In this document: positions 1-5,969 of the stretch, piece by piece
Position numbering within the stretch: position 1 is the stretch's first letter
Layout: every line of letters starts with the position of its first letter
Source: Clostridia bacterium
GTDB taxonomy: Bacteria; Bacillota_A; Clostridia; Oscillospirales; CAG-272
Reading direction: 5' to 3'
Assembly: GCA_017959485.1 (NCBI GenBank)
Contig: JAGDAM010000115.1
Location: 1-5,969, forward strand
Length of the DNA: 5,969 nt
Translations under genes and position numbers: made by a program
The notes under the pieces: generated by a model
The model's database searches: none
The model's input: only the letters and a program-made list of their open reading frames with translations
What the model was told of the DNA's origin: nothing

Positions 1-416
1 AGCTTGGAGATCACGTATTCGTCTCCCGCCTTTTGCGGATCCAGGGCGAAGCGCGTCGCCTTTTTCAGCTTAGCCGGCTCGTCAGCCGGAACCGGAGTCG
101 GGAGATCCGTGCGCGATCCGCAGTTTTTCTTCTGTTCCGCCGCGCTTTTTTCGATATGCGCGACGATCCCGGGGATGAGTTTCTCCCCGAATTCGTTGAA
201 CGAGTATTCCACGCATCCGTATCCGTCAAAGACGCGGACGACGTACCCGGTGCCTCCCATGCGGCCGCCCTGCGAGATGCTGATCCCCGACCGGGACACC
301 GACCAGGATTTCGACTCGTCCTCTACGGCGAGCACCGAGGCGTACGGGAACTTTTCACGAAGCGCGGCGACGAGCTTGCGCAGCGCCGGCTTCTGTCTTG
401 CGATCGATTGAAACAT
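1..416 (-). CDS. TldD/PmbA-family protein, N-terminal part (cut by window edge)
   Basis: This is the first 138 codons of a gene that reads leftward out of the window. TldD/PmbA (TldE) proteins form a cytosolic metalloprotease that processes modified peptides. The visible part fits the N-terminal domain of that family. A predicted helix (about residues 1-22) is followed by a strand-rich stretch with an SRSGISISQGGRMGG segment (41-54). Next comes YVVRVFDGYGCVEYSFNE (58-75), equivalent to the family's 'RVL-dG-wGfas-nd' signature, and then an amphipathic helix (76-95). The metal-binding HExxxH motif, expected further downstream, lies outside the window, so activity cannot be judged. The start at 416 is supported by GAGGAG eight bases upstream. 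The gene follows the dehydrogenase by 27 bases and is probably co-transcribed with it. The family call rests on one conserved signature, so an uncharacterised relative is possible. Confidence 0.7.
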   Translation of the reverse strand, partial: MFQSIARQKPALRKLVAALREKFPYASVLAVEDESKSWSVSRSGISISQGGRMGGTGYVVRVFDGYGCVEYSFNEFGEKLIPGIVAHIEKSAAEQKKNCGSRTDLPTPVPADEPAKLKKATRFALDPQKAGDEYVISK

Positions 417-424
417 TTCTATTT

Positions 425-430
425 CTCCTC
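425..430 (-). promoter_or_regulatory. Ribosome binding site of the TldD-family gene
   Basis: On the minus strand GAGGAG lies eight bases before the ATG at 416-414. It sits inside the 27-base gap behind the dehydrogenase stop, which leaves no room for an ordinary promoter in the gap. This fixes the start of the truncated gene and supports co-transcription. Confidence 0.75.
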
Positions 431-443
431 TAACGGTTATGTA

Positions 444-1454
444 TCATTTTCTCGACATCTGCGCGGCAGCTTCCCTCGTTATCTCGTGCGGAAGCGGTCC
501 GTCTCCGTCAATGAAGCCGGCGCTCTCGGCGATGAGGCGCGACGCGATATACTTGCGCATGTCGTAGGTCGGTCCCGCCATATGCGGCATCATCGTGACG
601 TTCGGAAGACGGTAGAGCGGGCATCCGGGCAGCGGCGGCTCCTTCTCGAAAACGTCGAGAAAGGCGCGGTAGCGCCCGTCAGCCAGCGATTCCTCAAGCG
701 CCGCCTGATCTACCACGGCTCCGCGCGAGGTGTTGACGAAGAGCGCGCCCGGCTTTATCAGATCGAGCAGCGGCTTTCCGACAAGATGTCTCGTGTGCTC
801 GTTGAGCGGCGTGTGAAGCGTGATTATCTCGCATTCCGCGAAGAGCGTTTCGAGCGGAACCTGCGTTATTTTATATTTTTTGACGTCCTCTTCGGGCAGA
901 GGGCGGATGTCGTAAAGATATATTTCCGGGCGGAATGGTTGCAGCATGCGGACGAGATGCCTCGCCACAGCTCCGTAACTGACGATGCCGATCTTTTTTC
1001 CAATCAGCCCCTGATTGTACGGCCCGGGATGCTTCCAGATTCCGTTTTCCTTGAGGCGCCGGCTGTATCCGGGTATGTCGCGCTGCGCGGACAGAATATA
1101 TCCGATCGTGCCTTCCGCCACCGACTCGGCGAAGAAATCGTTGCCGGATATGACCCTTATCCCGCGGTCCCACATCTCGTCGGAGACGAAGGGGACGACT
1201 GTGCCGCAAAGATGCGTAAGCAGCCGCAGTTTCGGGGCGCGTTCGAGTATTCCGGCGTCAAGCCGCGGCGAGCCCCAGCAGGTGAAATAAACCTCCGAGT
1301 CTCCGACAGCGGATCTTACGAGTTCGGGCGTCAGCTCGGCGCCGTCCGCGACCGGATCGGTCACCGGTCCGTGCGAGCGGAGCGCCGACATATTCTCTTC
1401 GGTGAGGAAGCTGCCCTTGGCTTCTCCCGCCTTTATCGCTAAAAAGCTTTTCAT
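444..1454 (-). CDS. D-isomer-specific 2-hydroxyacid dehydrogenase, NAD-dependent
   Basis: A 336-residue cytosolic oxidoreductase of the family that includes phosphoglycerate, glycerate and D-lactate dehydrogenases. It should interconvert a 2-hydroxyacid and a 2-oxoacid, but the substrate cannot be read from sequence. The N-terminal half (to about 105) and the C-terminal end form the substrate domain. The central Rossmann domain (about 106-290) opens with IGKKIGIVSYGAVARHL (151-167). Asp182 at the end of the next strand favours NAD over NADP. The catalytic trio is intact: Arg244 in NTSRGAVVD, Glu272 in FEKEPP and His291 in MPHMAGP. Length is typical for the short, ACT-less members. The nucleotide loop is unusual: Ser159-x-Gly161-x-x-Ala164 replaces GxGxxG. 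The frame stays open upstream to 1781, but the PHP gene occupies that stretch. The ATG at 1454 has AAGGA just upstream and overlaps the PHP stop as TAATG, which implies translational coupling. Confidence 0.9.
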   Translation of the reverse strand: MKSFLAIKAGEAKGSFLTEENMSALRSHGPVTDPVADGAELTPELVRSAVGDSEVYFTCWGSPRLDAGILERAPKLRLLTHLCGTVVPFVSDEMWDRGIRVISGNDFFAESVAEGTIGYILSAQRDIPGYSRRLKENGIWKHPGPYNQGLIGKKIGIVSYGAVARHLVRMLQPFRPEIYLYDIRPLPEEDVKKYKITQVPLETLFAECEIITLHTPLNEHTRHLVGKPLLDLIKPGALFVNTSRGAVVDQAALEESLADGRYRAFLDVFEKEPPLPGCPLYRLPNVTMMPHMAGPTYDMRKYIASRLIAESAGFIDGDGPLPHEITREAAAQMSRK

Positions 1455-2278
1455 TAAATCCTTGCCGGAGCGAATTTGTCGCTCTCCTCCAGTCCGAGAT
1501 ATTCGGAAATGGCGGTAAATCTCGCGAACGCGCCGTCGAGCCCGGCCGGATGGTGCGCGTCGCTTCCGAAATAGAATTTGCAGCCGCATTCCTTCGCTAT
1601 GAAATAGGGACGGAACTGCTCGCGCTTGTCCTCGCCTTCGAAGAGGTTCGGATTGAGATTGAGCTCGACGCCCATTCCGAGCTTCGCGGTTTTGGTAAAG
1701 AGTTCGCGGAAGGTCTCGTCGGGTATTCCCGCGAGGACTTTGAGTATGCTCCCGGGAGGATTCTTGCACACAAGCCCGCATGAAAGGTGTGCGATTCCGA
1801 CCTTGCGGAAGGGAAGGTCGTACTCGAGCAGCCGGCGGAATCTTTCAACGTAAAGATCCGTCCGGATTTTTATTGCGTTCTCGTCGTCCCCCAATCCGAC
1901 CGAGGCGTCGATGGTGAATCCCGACATGTGCAGATGAGTCGTAGGCACGATGATGAAATCCATTTCGAGGCAGGTCTTCTCGGAGATGCCGACCGTGAAG
2001 AATTTGTCCATATCGGTCTCGCAGCCGAACAGGAATCTAACCTTATCCGACCGGGGGAGGGGAAGAGCTTCTTTTATGTGAGCCAGGTTCTGCGGAGCGT
2101 ACCATCCCGACGCTCCCGGTACCGCTTCGTCCCAGAAATGGTCGGTCAGGCAAATCTCCCGGAAACCGTTGTCCTCGGCGTATTTCAGTATCCGCTCCGG
2201 GGTTTGTTCCGGGTCGCGCGAGCAGCTTGAAAGCTGTGAATGGATGTGATAGTCGTGATCGATTACGAAGGCAGACAT
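1454..2278 (-). CDS. PHP-domain metal-dependent phosphoesterase/hydrolase
   Basis: A 274-residue protein of the PHP superfamily, whose members use a cluster of two or three metal ions to cleave phosphoesters; relatives include HisJ-type histidinol-phosphatases and nucleotide phosphoesterases. The metal-ligand motifs appear in order. They are DYHIHS (His11, His13), LTDHFWD (Asp46, His47), GCETD (Glu87), TTHLH (His115, His117), GIAHLSC (His164) and FGSDAHHP (Asp240, His242). No signal peptide or membrane segment is seen, so it is probably cytosolic. Length fits a stand-alone PHP enzyme. It is the first gene of the leftward unit: AAGGAGGA lies four bases before its ATG, and its TAA overlaps the next gene's ATG. 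HisJ is possible, but no histidine-biosynthesis gene is near, so the substrate stays open. Coupling with a 2-hydroxyacid dehydrogenase would suit dephosphorylation and oxidation of a small metabolite, which is only an inference. Confidence 0.88.
   Translation of the reverse strand: MSAFVIDHDYHIHSQLSSCSRDPEQTPERILKYAEDNGFREICLTDHFWDEAVPGASGWYAPQNLAHIKEALPLPRSDKVRFLFGCETDMDKFFTVGISEKTCLEMDFIIVPTTHLHMSGFTIDASVGLGDDENAIKIRTDLYVERFRRLLEYDLPFRKVGIAHLSCGLVCKNPPGSILKVLAGIPDETFRELFTKTAKLGMGVELNLNPNLFEGEDKREQFRPYFIAKECGCKFYFGSDAHHPAGLDGAFARFTAISEYLGLEESDKFAPARI
1459..1463 (-). promoter_or_regulatory. Ribosome binding site deciding the dehydrogenase start
   Basis: AAGGA on the minus strand lies four bases before the ATG at 1454-1452, inside the last codons of the PHP gene. 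The spacing is short. With the TAATG stop/start overlap it argues for start at 1454 rather than at the far upstream ATG at 1781, whose extra 109 residues look like out-of-frame, arginine-rich translation. Confidence 0.7.
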
Positions 2279-2308
2279 GTTATCCTCCTTTTCGTGTCTT
2301 TCTCCATT

Positions 2309-2314
2309 ATTTTA
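2309..2314 (-). promoter_or_regulatory. Candidate -10 element for the leftward operon
   Basis: On the minus strand TAAAAT lies about 30 bases before the PHP start codon and matches TATAAT at five of six positions. No good -35 hexamer stands 16-18 bases upstream; the best are TGCAAA or CTGCAA, at three of six. Initiation here would give a leader of about 25 bases. The call rests on position and one hexamer, so it is weak. Confidence 0.3.
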
Positions 2315-2340
2315 CCACACAGCGGGGGTCTTTTGCAGCG

Positions 2341-2354
2341 TTTTTTCGAAAAAA
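2341..2354. repeat. Perfect 14-base A/T palindrome TTTTTTCGAAAAAA
   Basis: Six T, CG, six A: a perfect dyad in the divergent spacer, just upstream of the candidate leftward -10 and about 85 bases upstream of the rightward -35. It could be an operator or a bent A-tract, but such palindromes also occur by chance in AT-rich spacers. Confidence 0.35.
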
Positions 2355-2439
2355 GTGAAAATAGTTGAGACACGTCAGGGTTTACCCGGGATTGCACCGA
2401 CAGTTTGGCGCGTCTTTTGTTTCGTGAAACCGATTTTTC

Positions 2440-2468
2440 TTGACTTGCGGGCGATAAAATGATATACT
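2440..2468 (+). promoter_or_regulatory. Sigma-70/SigA-type promoter for fhs
   Basis: TTGACT (2440-2445), a 17-base spacer, then TATACT (2463-2468): five of six matches in each hexamer at the ideal spacing. Transcription would start near 2475, giving a leader of only about 25 bases before the fhs ATG. That leaves no room for a riboswitch or attenuator ahead of fhs. The surrounding sequence is AT-rich, unlike the genes on either side. This is the clearest promoter in the window and should drive fhs and at least part of the IMPDH transcript. Confidence 0.8.
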
Positions 2469-2500
2469 GATATATATTTTATTATCAAGAGGTCTTCCGC

Positions 2501-4180
2501 ATGCACACTCTTTCCGATATCGAGATAGCTCAGGCGGCAAATCCGCGCCCGATATTTGACGTCGCTGCTGAGGCGGGGATCCCCGCGGAGCGGGTACTGC
2601 CCTACGGCAGAAACAAAGCGAAGATCGATCTCTCAGGCGGTTTTCCGTCGGGAGACAAAAAGTCAAAGCTCGTTCTCGTAACCGCGATAACGCCGACTCC
2701 GGCAGGTGAAGGCAAGACCACGACCACGATAGGGCTTGCCGACGCTTTGCGCCGTCTCGGCAAAAAGACTGTCGTCGCGCTTCGCGAGCCGTCTCTCGGA
2801 CCGGTCTTCGGAATCAAGGGAGGCGCCGCCGGAGGCGGATACGCCCAGGTAATCCCGATGGAGGACATCAACCTGCACTTCACCGGAGATTTCCACGCGA
2901 TCGGCGCCGCCTGCAATCTGCTCGCGGCCATGCTCGACAATCATATTCATCAGGGCAACCGGCTCGGCATCGACACGCGCAAGATCGTCTGGAGACGCGC
3001 CGTCGATATGAACGACCGGCAGCTGCGCAACATAGTGGACGGCCTGGGCGGACGTGTCAACGGAGTTCCCCGCGAGGACGGCTTCGACATCACCGTCGCC
3101 TCCGAGATAATGGCCGTATTCTGCCTCGCCTCGTCGCTCACCGACCTGCGCGAGCGTCTCTCGAGGATAATCGTCGCCTACACTTACGACGGACGTCCGG
3201 TAACCGCCGCCGACCTCAAGGCCGCCGGAGCGATGACCGCCCTGCTGCGCGACGCGCTCAATCCGAACCTTGTACAGACGCTTGAAGGAACTCCCGCCCT
3301 CGTGCACGGAGGCCCATTCGCGAATATAGCTCACGGATGCAACTCGGTCATCGCCACGAGGACTGCGATGGGGCTCGGCGAATACACCGTCACCGAGGCC
3401 GGATTCGGCGCCGATCTCGGAGCAGAGAAATTTCTCGATATCAAATGCCGCGCCGCCGGACTTCGTCCCGACGCCGTGGTTATCGTCGCGACGGTCCGCG
3501 CTCTCAAGATGCACGGCGGACTCGACAAGAAGTCGCTCGCGAACGAGGACCTTGCCGCGCTGTCCCGCGGTCTGCCAAATCTTTACAGGCATATCGCGAA
3601 TATCAAAGAGGTCTGGGGCCTGCCCTGCACCGTCGCGGTCAATCGCTTCCCGGCCGACACCGATGCCGAGATTGCGCTGCTTACCGAAAAGTGCCGCGAG
3701 CGCGGAGCCGCGGTATGTCTCTCGACCGTTTGGGACGAGGGCGGTGCCGGAGGCATCGACCTTGCGAAAGAGGTAATCCGTCTCTGCGAAGGCGGAGCCG
3801 ACAATCACTTTGATTTTGCCTATCCGCTCGATACCGGCATCGCCGAAAAGATCGAAGCGGTGGTCAGGCGCGTCTACCGCGGCGCGGGCGTCAACTTCAC
3901 GACAGCCGCGGCGGCGGATATTGCCGGACTCGAGAAGCTCGGATTCGGCGGTCTGCCCGTCTGCATCGCCAAAACTCAGTACAGCTTTTCCGACGATCCG
4001 TCGCTGCTCGGCGCCCCCGAGGGCTTCCGAGTGACGGTAAGAAAGGTAAAGGTCAGCGCCGGAGCCGGCTTTGTCGTCGCGCTCACCGGCGACATTATGA
4101 CCATGCCCGGACTTCCCGCGTCGCCCGCCGCAGAGCGGATCGACGTCACTCCCGACGGCAGAATCGTCGGTCTCTTCTGA
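2501..4180 (+). CDS. fhs: Formate--tetrahydrofolate ligase (10-formyl-THF synthetase)
   Basis: A cytosolic enzyme that joins formate to tetrahydrofolate using ATP, giving 10-formyl-THF for purine synthesis and initiator-tRNA formylation; in acetogens it is also a step of the methyl branch of the Wood-Ljungdahl pathway. The 559-residue length is normal for the bacterial monofunctional enzyme. Family blocks appear in order: the P-loop region [15 protein letters not shown] (64-78), [18 protein letters not shown] (96-113), [11 protein letters not shown] (120-130), [11 protein letters not shown] (269-279), [14 protein letters not shown] (298-311), [13 protein letters not shown] (488-500) and [11 protein letters not shown] (529-539). 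No truncation or missing motif is seen. The start at 2501 has AAGAGGT seven bases upstream and follows a strong promoter. IMPDH follows 78 bases downstream across a hairpin. No other Wood-Ljungdahl gene is visible, so a biosynthetic one-carbon role is the simpler reading. Confidence 0.98.
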   Translation: MHTLSDIEIAQAANPRPIFDVAAEAGIPAERVLPYGRNKAKIDLSGGFPSGDKKSKLVLVTAITPTPAGEGKTTTTIGLADALRRLGKKTVVALREPSLGPVFGIKGGAAGGGYAQVIPMEDINLHFTGDFHAIGAACNLLAAMLDNHIHQGNRLGIDTRKIVWRRAVDMNDRQLRNIVDGLGGRVNGVPREDGFDITVASEIMAVFCLASSLTDLRERLSRIIVAYTYDGRPVTAADLKAAGAMTALLRDALNPNLVQTLEGTPALVHGGPFANIAHGCNSVIATRTAMGLGEYTVTEAGFGADLGAEKFLDIKCRAAGLRPDAVVIVATVRALKMHGGLDKKSLANEDLAALSRGLPNLYRHIANIKEVWGLPCTVAVNRFPADTDAEIALLTEKCRERGAAVCLSTVWDEGGAGGIDLAKEVIRLCEGGADNHFDFAYPLDTGIAEKIEAVVRRVYRGAGVNFTTAAAADIAGLEKLGFGGLPVCIAKTQYSFSDDPSLLGAPEGFRVTVRKVKVSAGAGFVVALTGDIMTMPGLPASPAAERIDVTPDGRIVGLF

Positions 4181-4186
4181 ATTATT

Positions 4187-4221
4187 GCGGTGTCGTTCCG
4201 CCTTGCGCGGAACGGCACCGC
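4187..4221 (+). terminator. 15-bp GC-rich hairpin between fhs and IMPDH (terminator or processing element)
   Basis: The left arm GCGGTGTCGTTCCGC (4187-4201) and right arm GCGGAACGGCACCGC (4207-4221) pair over all 15 positions, with one G-U pair, around a five-base loop. The stem begins six bases after the fhs stop. What follows is GGTTAATAAAG, not a run of T, so it does not meet the standard for an efficient intrinsic terminator. Partial termination, a 3'-end barrier that protects fhs mRNA, or a processing site are all possible. No convincing new promoter lies between the stem and the IMPDH start, which favours read-through. Confidence 0.6.
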
Positions 4222-4258
4222 GGTTAATAAAGATTAATAACAAAACGAGGATAGAATA

Positions 4259-5764
4259 ATGGCAAAGTACATCAACGACCCCGCGCACACTTTCAACGAG
4301 TATCTGCTCATCCCCGGATATTCCTCCGCCGAGTGCGTTCCCGCGAACGTTTCGCTGAAAACCCCGCTCGTCAGATACCGGAGGGGTGAAGAGCCGCCGA
4401 TTTCGCTCAACATACCGATGATATCCGCTATAATGCAGTCGGTTTCGGGCGACAGAATGGCTATCGCGCTCGCGCGTGAGGGCGGAATGTCCTTCATCTA
4501 CGGCTCGCAGTCGATAGCAGACGAAGCGGCCATGGTCAAGCGCGTCAAGGATTACAAAGCCGGCTTCGTTACCAGCGACTCCAACCTCCGTCCCGATTCG
4601 ACGCTTTCGGACGTCATCGAGCTCAAGCGCAGGACGGGCCACTCGACGGTCGCCGTCACCGACGACGGAACGAGCGGCGGGAAACTGGTCGGAATCGTCA
4701 CCGGACGCGACTACCGCGTCAGCCGCATGGCGCCCGACACTCAGGTTCACACCTTTATGACGCCCTTCGAGAAGCTGATCTGGGCGCCCGAAGGTACCTC
4801 TCTCAAGGAAGCCAACGACATAATCTGGGACAACAAGCTCAATTCGCTCCCGATAATCGACAAGGACGGGCGCCTGTGCTATTTCGTCTTCCGCAAGGAC
4901 TACGACACGCACAAGGAGAATCCCGCCGAGATGCTCGACGACCGGAAGAGATATATGACCGGCGCCGGAATCAACACCCGCGACTACGCCGAGCGCGTGC
5001 CCGCGCTGATCGCTGCCGGAGCCGACGTGCTCTGCATCGACTCGTCTGAGGGCTTCTCCGAGTGGCAGTCGAGGACGCTCGGCTGGATCAGGGAAAATTA
5101 CGGCGACAGTGTGAAGGTCGGAGCCGGAAACGTCGTCGACGCCGCCGGATTCCGCTTCCTGGCCGAGGCGGGAGCCGAGGTCATCAAGGTCGGGCTCGGC
5201 GGGGGATCGATTTGCATCACCCGCGAGACCAAGGGCATCGGACGCGGACAGGCGACGGCTCTCATCGACGTCTGCGCAGAGCGCGACCGGTATTTTGAAG
5301 AGACCGGGATTTACGTCCCCGTCTGCTCGGACGGCGGAATCGTGTACGACCATCATATAACGCTTGCCCTCGCGATGGGAGCCGATTTCGTAATGCTCGG
5401 CCGCTATTTCGCGAGATTCGACGAGTCGCCGTCCGAGAAGGTCTCGATAGGCGGCACATATTACAAAGAGTACTGGGGCGAGGGTTCATCCCGCGCGCGC
5501 AACTGGCAGAGATACGATATGGGCGGAGCGAGCAAACTCAGCTTCGAGGAGGGAGTCGATTCCTACGTTCCCTACGCGGGTCCGCTCAAGGACAACGTGG
5601 CGCTGTCTCTCTCGAAGGTGAAATCGACGATGTGCAACTGCGGAGCCCTGTCGATCCCCGAACTTCACGAGAAGGCGGTGCTGACGCTCGTTTCCTCGAC
5701 GAGCATAGTCGAGGGCGGCGCCCACGACGTCATCAGGAAAGAGAAGACCTCCACGGTGAAATAA
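4259..5764 (+). CDS. guaB: IMP dehydrogenase, Tritrichomonas foetus-like type
   Basis: Oxidises IMP to XMP with NAD+, the committed step to GMP. The 501-residue cytosolic protein is a TIM barrel interrupted by a tandem CBS module (about 100-222). Catalytic features are all present: the loop [12 protein letters not shown] with nucleophile Cys319, Thr321, flap residues Arg418-Tyr419 in [12 protein letters not shown]-binding Asp358 in CSDGG, Asp261 in [11 protein letters not shown], and Glu431 in FEEGVDSY. The potassium-site residues Gly314, Gly316 and Glu485-Gly-Gly are also there. From memory these numbers are identical to those of T. foetus IMPDH, as are Arg241 and Trp269 (NAD site) and Lys310 with Glu431 (linked to low mycophenolate sensitivity). 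The loop differs from the GPGSICTTR of ordinary bacterial GuaB. CBS domains and Arg-Tyr exclude GMP reductase. GAGGA lies seven bases before the ATG. It sits downstream of fhs on the same strand and is probably co-transcribed. Confidence 0.95.
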   Translation: MAKYINDPAHTFNEYLLIPGYSSAECVPANVSLKTPLVRYRRGEEPPISLNIPMISAIMQSVSGDRMAIALAREGGMSFIYGSQSIADEAAMVKRVKDYKAGFVTSDSNLRPDSTLSDVIELKRRTGHSTVAVTDDGTSGGKLVGIVTGRDYRVSRMAPDTQVHTFMTPFEKLIWAPEGTSLKEANDIIWDNKLNSLPIIDKDGRLCYFVFRKDYDTHKENPAEMLDDRKRYMTGAGINTRDYAERVPALIAAGADVLCIDSSEGFSEWQSRTLGWIRENYGDSVKVGAGNVVDAAGFRFLAEAGAEVIKVGLGGGSICITRETKGIGRGQATALIDVCAERDRYFEETGIYVPVCSDGGIVYDHHITLALAMGADFVMLGRYFARFDESPSEKVSIGGTYYKEYWGEGSSRARNWQRYDMGGASKLSFEEGVDSYVPYAGPLKDNVALSLSKVKSTMCNCGALSIPELHEKAVLTLVSSTSIVEGGAHDVIRKEKTSTVK

Positions 5765-5777
5765 GAGAAGACGCATA

Positions 5778-5837
5778 CGGTTTGCTCATCTTATAAACTG
5801 TGCGTTACGTTTACGGAAAAGTATTTGAAGCAAACCG
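5778..5837. repeat. 9-bp inverted repeat with a 42-base loop
   Basis: CGGTTTGCT (5778-5786) is matched exactly by its reverse complement AGCAAACCG (5829-5837). The left arm could instead pair locally: ACGCA and GTTT (5771-5783) with AAAC and TGCGT (5796-5805), giving a shorter alternative stem. It begins 13 bases after the IMPDH stop, so it may shape the 3' end of the transcript. There is no T-run after it. Function is unknown. Confidence 0.45.
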
Positions 5838-5877
5838 ATGTTTCTTCTGTTCATTCTTTGTCAAGATCTTTCCTTAA

Positions 5878-5969
5878 GGCAATACCGCACAATTCGACGC
5901 ACACGTCTTGACGGCTCTTTCTGCGCCTGTAGGGGTAATACCGCGCCATTCACTGCACGCATCTTACCG
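5878..5969. repeat. Two imperfect direct repeats, 56-base period
   Basis: Unit 1 runs 5878-5914 and unit 2 runs 5934-5969, up to the window edge. Shared blocks, in the same order, are GG, AATACCGC, ATTC, GCAC and TCTT; about two thirds of positions agree by eye. The connecting bases TCTTTC and AGG also seem to recur just before each unit (5866-5879 and 5917-5935), which suggests a longer repeating module. The second unit is probably truncated by the window, so more copies may follow. No coding potential or CRISPR-like exact repeat is seen. Confidence 0.5.

Larger units (their letters stand above)
5765..5969. other. Non-coding tail after IMPDH
   Basis: Beyond the IMPDH stop there is no supportable gene to the window end. 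The base composition is less GC-rich than the genes. The stretch holds a spaced inverted repeat (5778-5837) and a pair of imperfect direct repeats (5878-5969). No standard stem plus T-run terminator is seen, so where the fhs-IMPDH transcript ends is unclear. Confidence 0.6.

Noticed and set aside
33..1442. A 469-codon open frame on the plus strand opposite the dehydrogenase and TldD-family genes
   Set aside because: Same cause: it is in exact codon register with both minus-strand genes. The minus-strand products have intact motifs and ribosome sites, while this frame has none.
1455..1781. An N-terminal extension of the dehydrogenase to the ATG at 1781
   Set aside because: It would overlap the PHP gene by over 300 bases and adds an arginine-rich stretch with no domain. 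The ATG at 1454 has a ribosome site and gives the family's normal length.
2469..2500. A riboswitch or PurR-type attenuator ahead of fhs
   Set aside because: The predicted leader is only about 25 bases, too short for a purine or THF riboswitch, and no matching conserved core is visible.
2663..5356. An 897-codon open frame on the minus strand opposite fhs and IMPDH
   Set aside because: Its codons lie exactly opposite the sense codons of both genes, which share one frame. It stays open because the genes avoid TTA, CTA and TCA, and the 78-base gap has none in that register. The translation is rich in Asp, Arg, Val and Gly with no recognisable domain.
5861..5962. A 33-codon minus-strand reading frame in the tail
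   Set aside because: It runs across the imperfect repeats, has no ribosome site or recognisable domain, and is short enough to arise by chance.
5878..5969. A CRISPR array
   Set aside because: The two units are only about two thirds identical, with a spacer of about 20 bases, unlike the near-exact repeats and 30-40 base spacers of CRISPR. No cas gene is present.

Overview
The window holds five protein genes on two divergent transcription units, with no RNA gene, transposase, CRISPR array or recognisable phage gene. Several traits fit a moderately GC-rich, probably anaerobic member of the Clostridia/Bacillota: strong AGGAGG-type ribosome sites, a near-consensus sigma-70 type promoter, a single-protein formate--tetrahydrofolate ligase, and codon use that largely avoids TTA, CTA and TCA. 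This placement is an inference from style and gene content. Other anaerobic bacterial phyla are not excluded.

Left half, minus strand (2278 down to 1): a three-gene run reads leftward. It starts with a PHP-domain metal-dependent phosphoesterase (2278-1454). A D-isomer-specific 2-hydroxyacid dehydrogenase follows (1454-444), its ATG overlapping the PHP stop codon by one base (TAATG). After 27 bases comes the start of a TldD/PmbA-family gene (416-1), cut by the window edge. The tight packing suggests one operon, but the sequence gives no clear pathway joining the three.

Centre (2279-2500): a 222-base divergent spacer. It carries a good promoter for the rightward unit (TTGACT, 17 bases, TATACT), a weaker candidate -10 for the leftward unit, and a short perfect A/T palindrome.

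Right half, plus strand: fhs, formate--tetrahydrofolate ligase (2501-4180), then a 78-base gap with a 15-bp GC-rich hairpin, then an IMP dehydrogenase (4259-5764). Fhs makes 10-formyl-THF, the formyl donor for purine ring synthesis. IMPDH commits IMP to the guanine branch. The pair makes sense as a one-carbon/purine unit, with the hairpin perhaps tuning expression between the genes.

The most notable item is the IMP dehydrogenase. Its sequence and even its residue numbering (Cys319, Arg418-Tyr419, Asp261, Asp358, Glu431, Glu485-Gly-Gly) match, from memory, the IMPDH of the protozoan parasite Tritrichomonas foetus rather than the usual GuaB of E. coli or Bacillus. The right end (5765-5969) is non-coding. 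It holds an inverted repeat and two imperfect copies of a roughly 36-base unit at a 56-base period, the second running off the window; this may be the edge of an intergenic repeat family.
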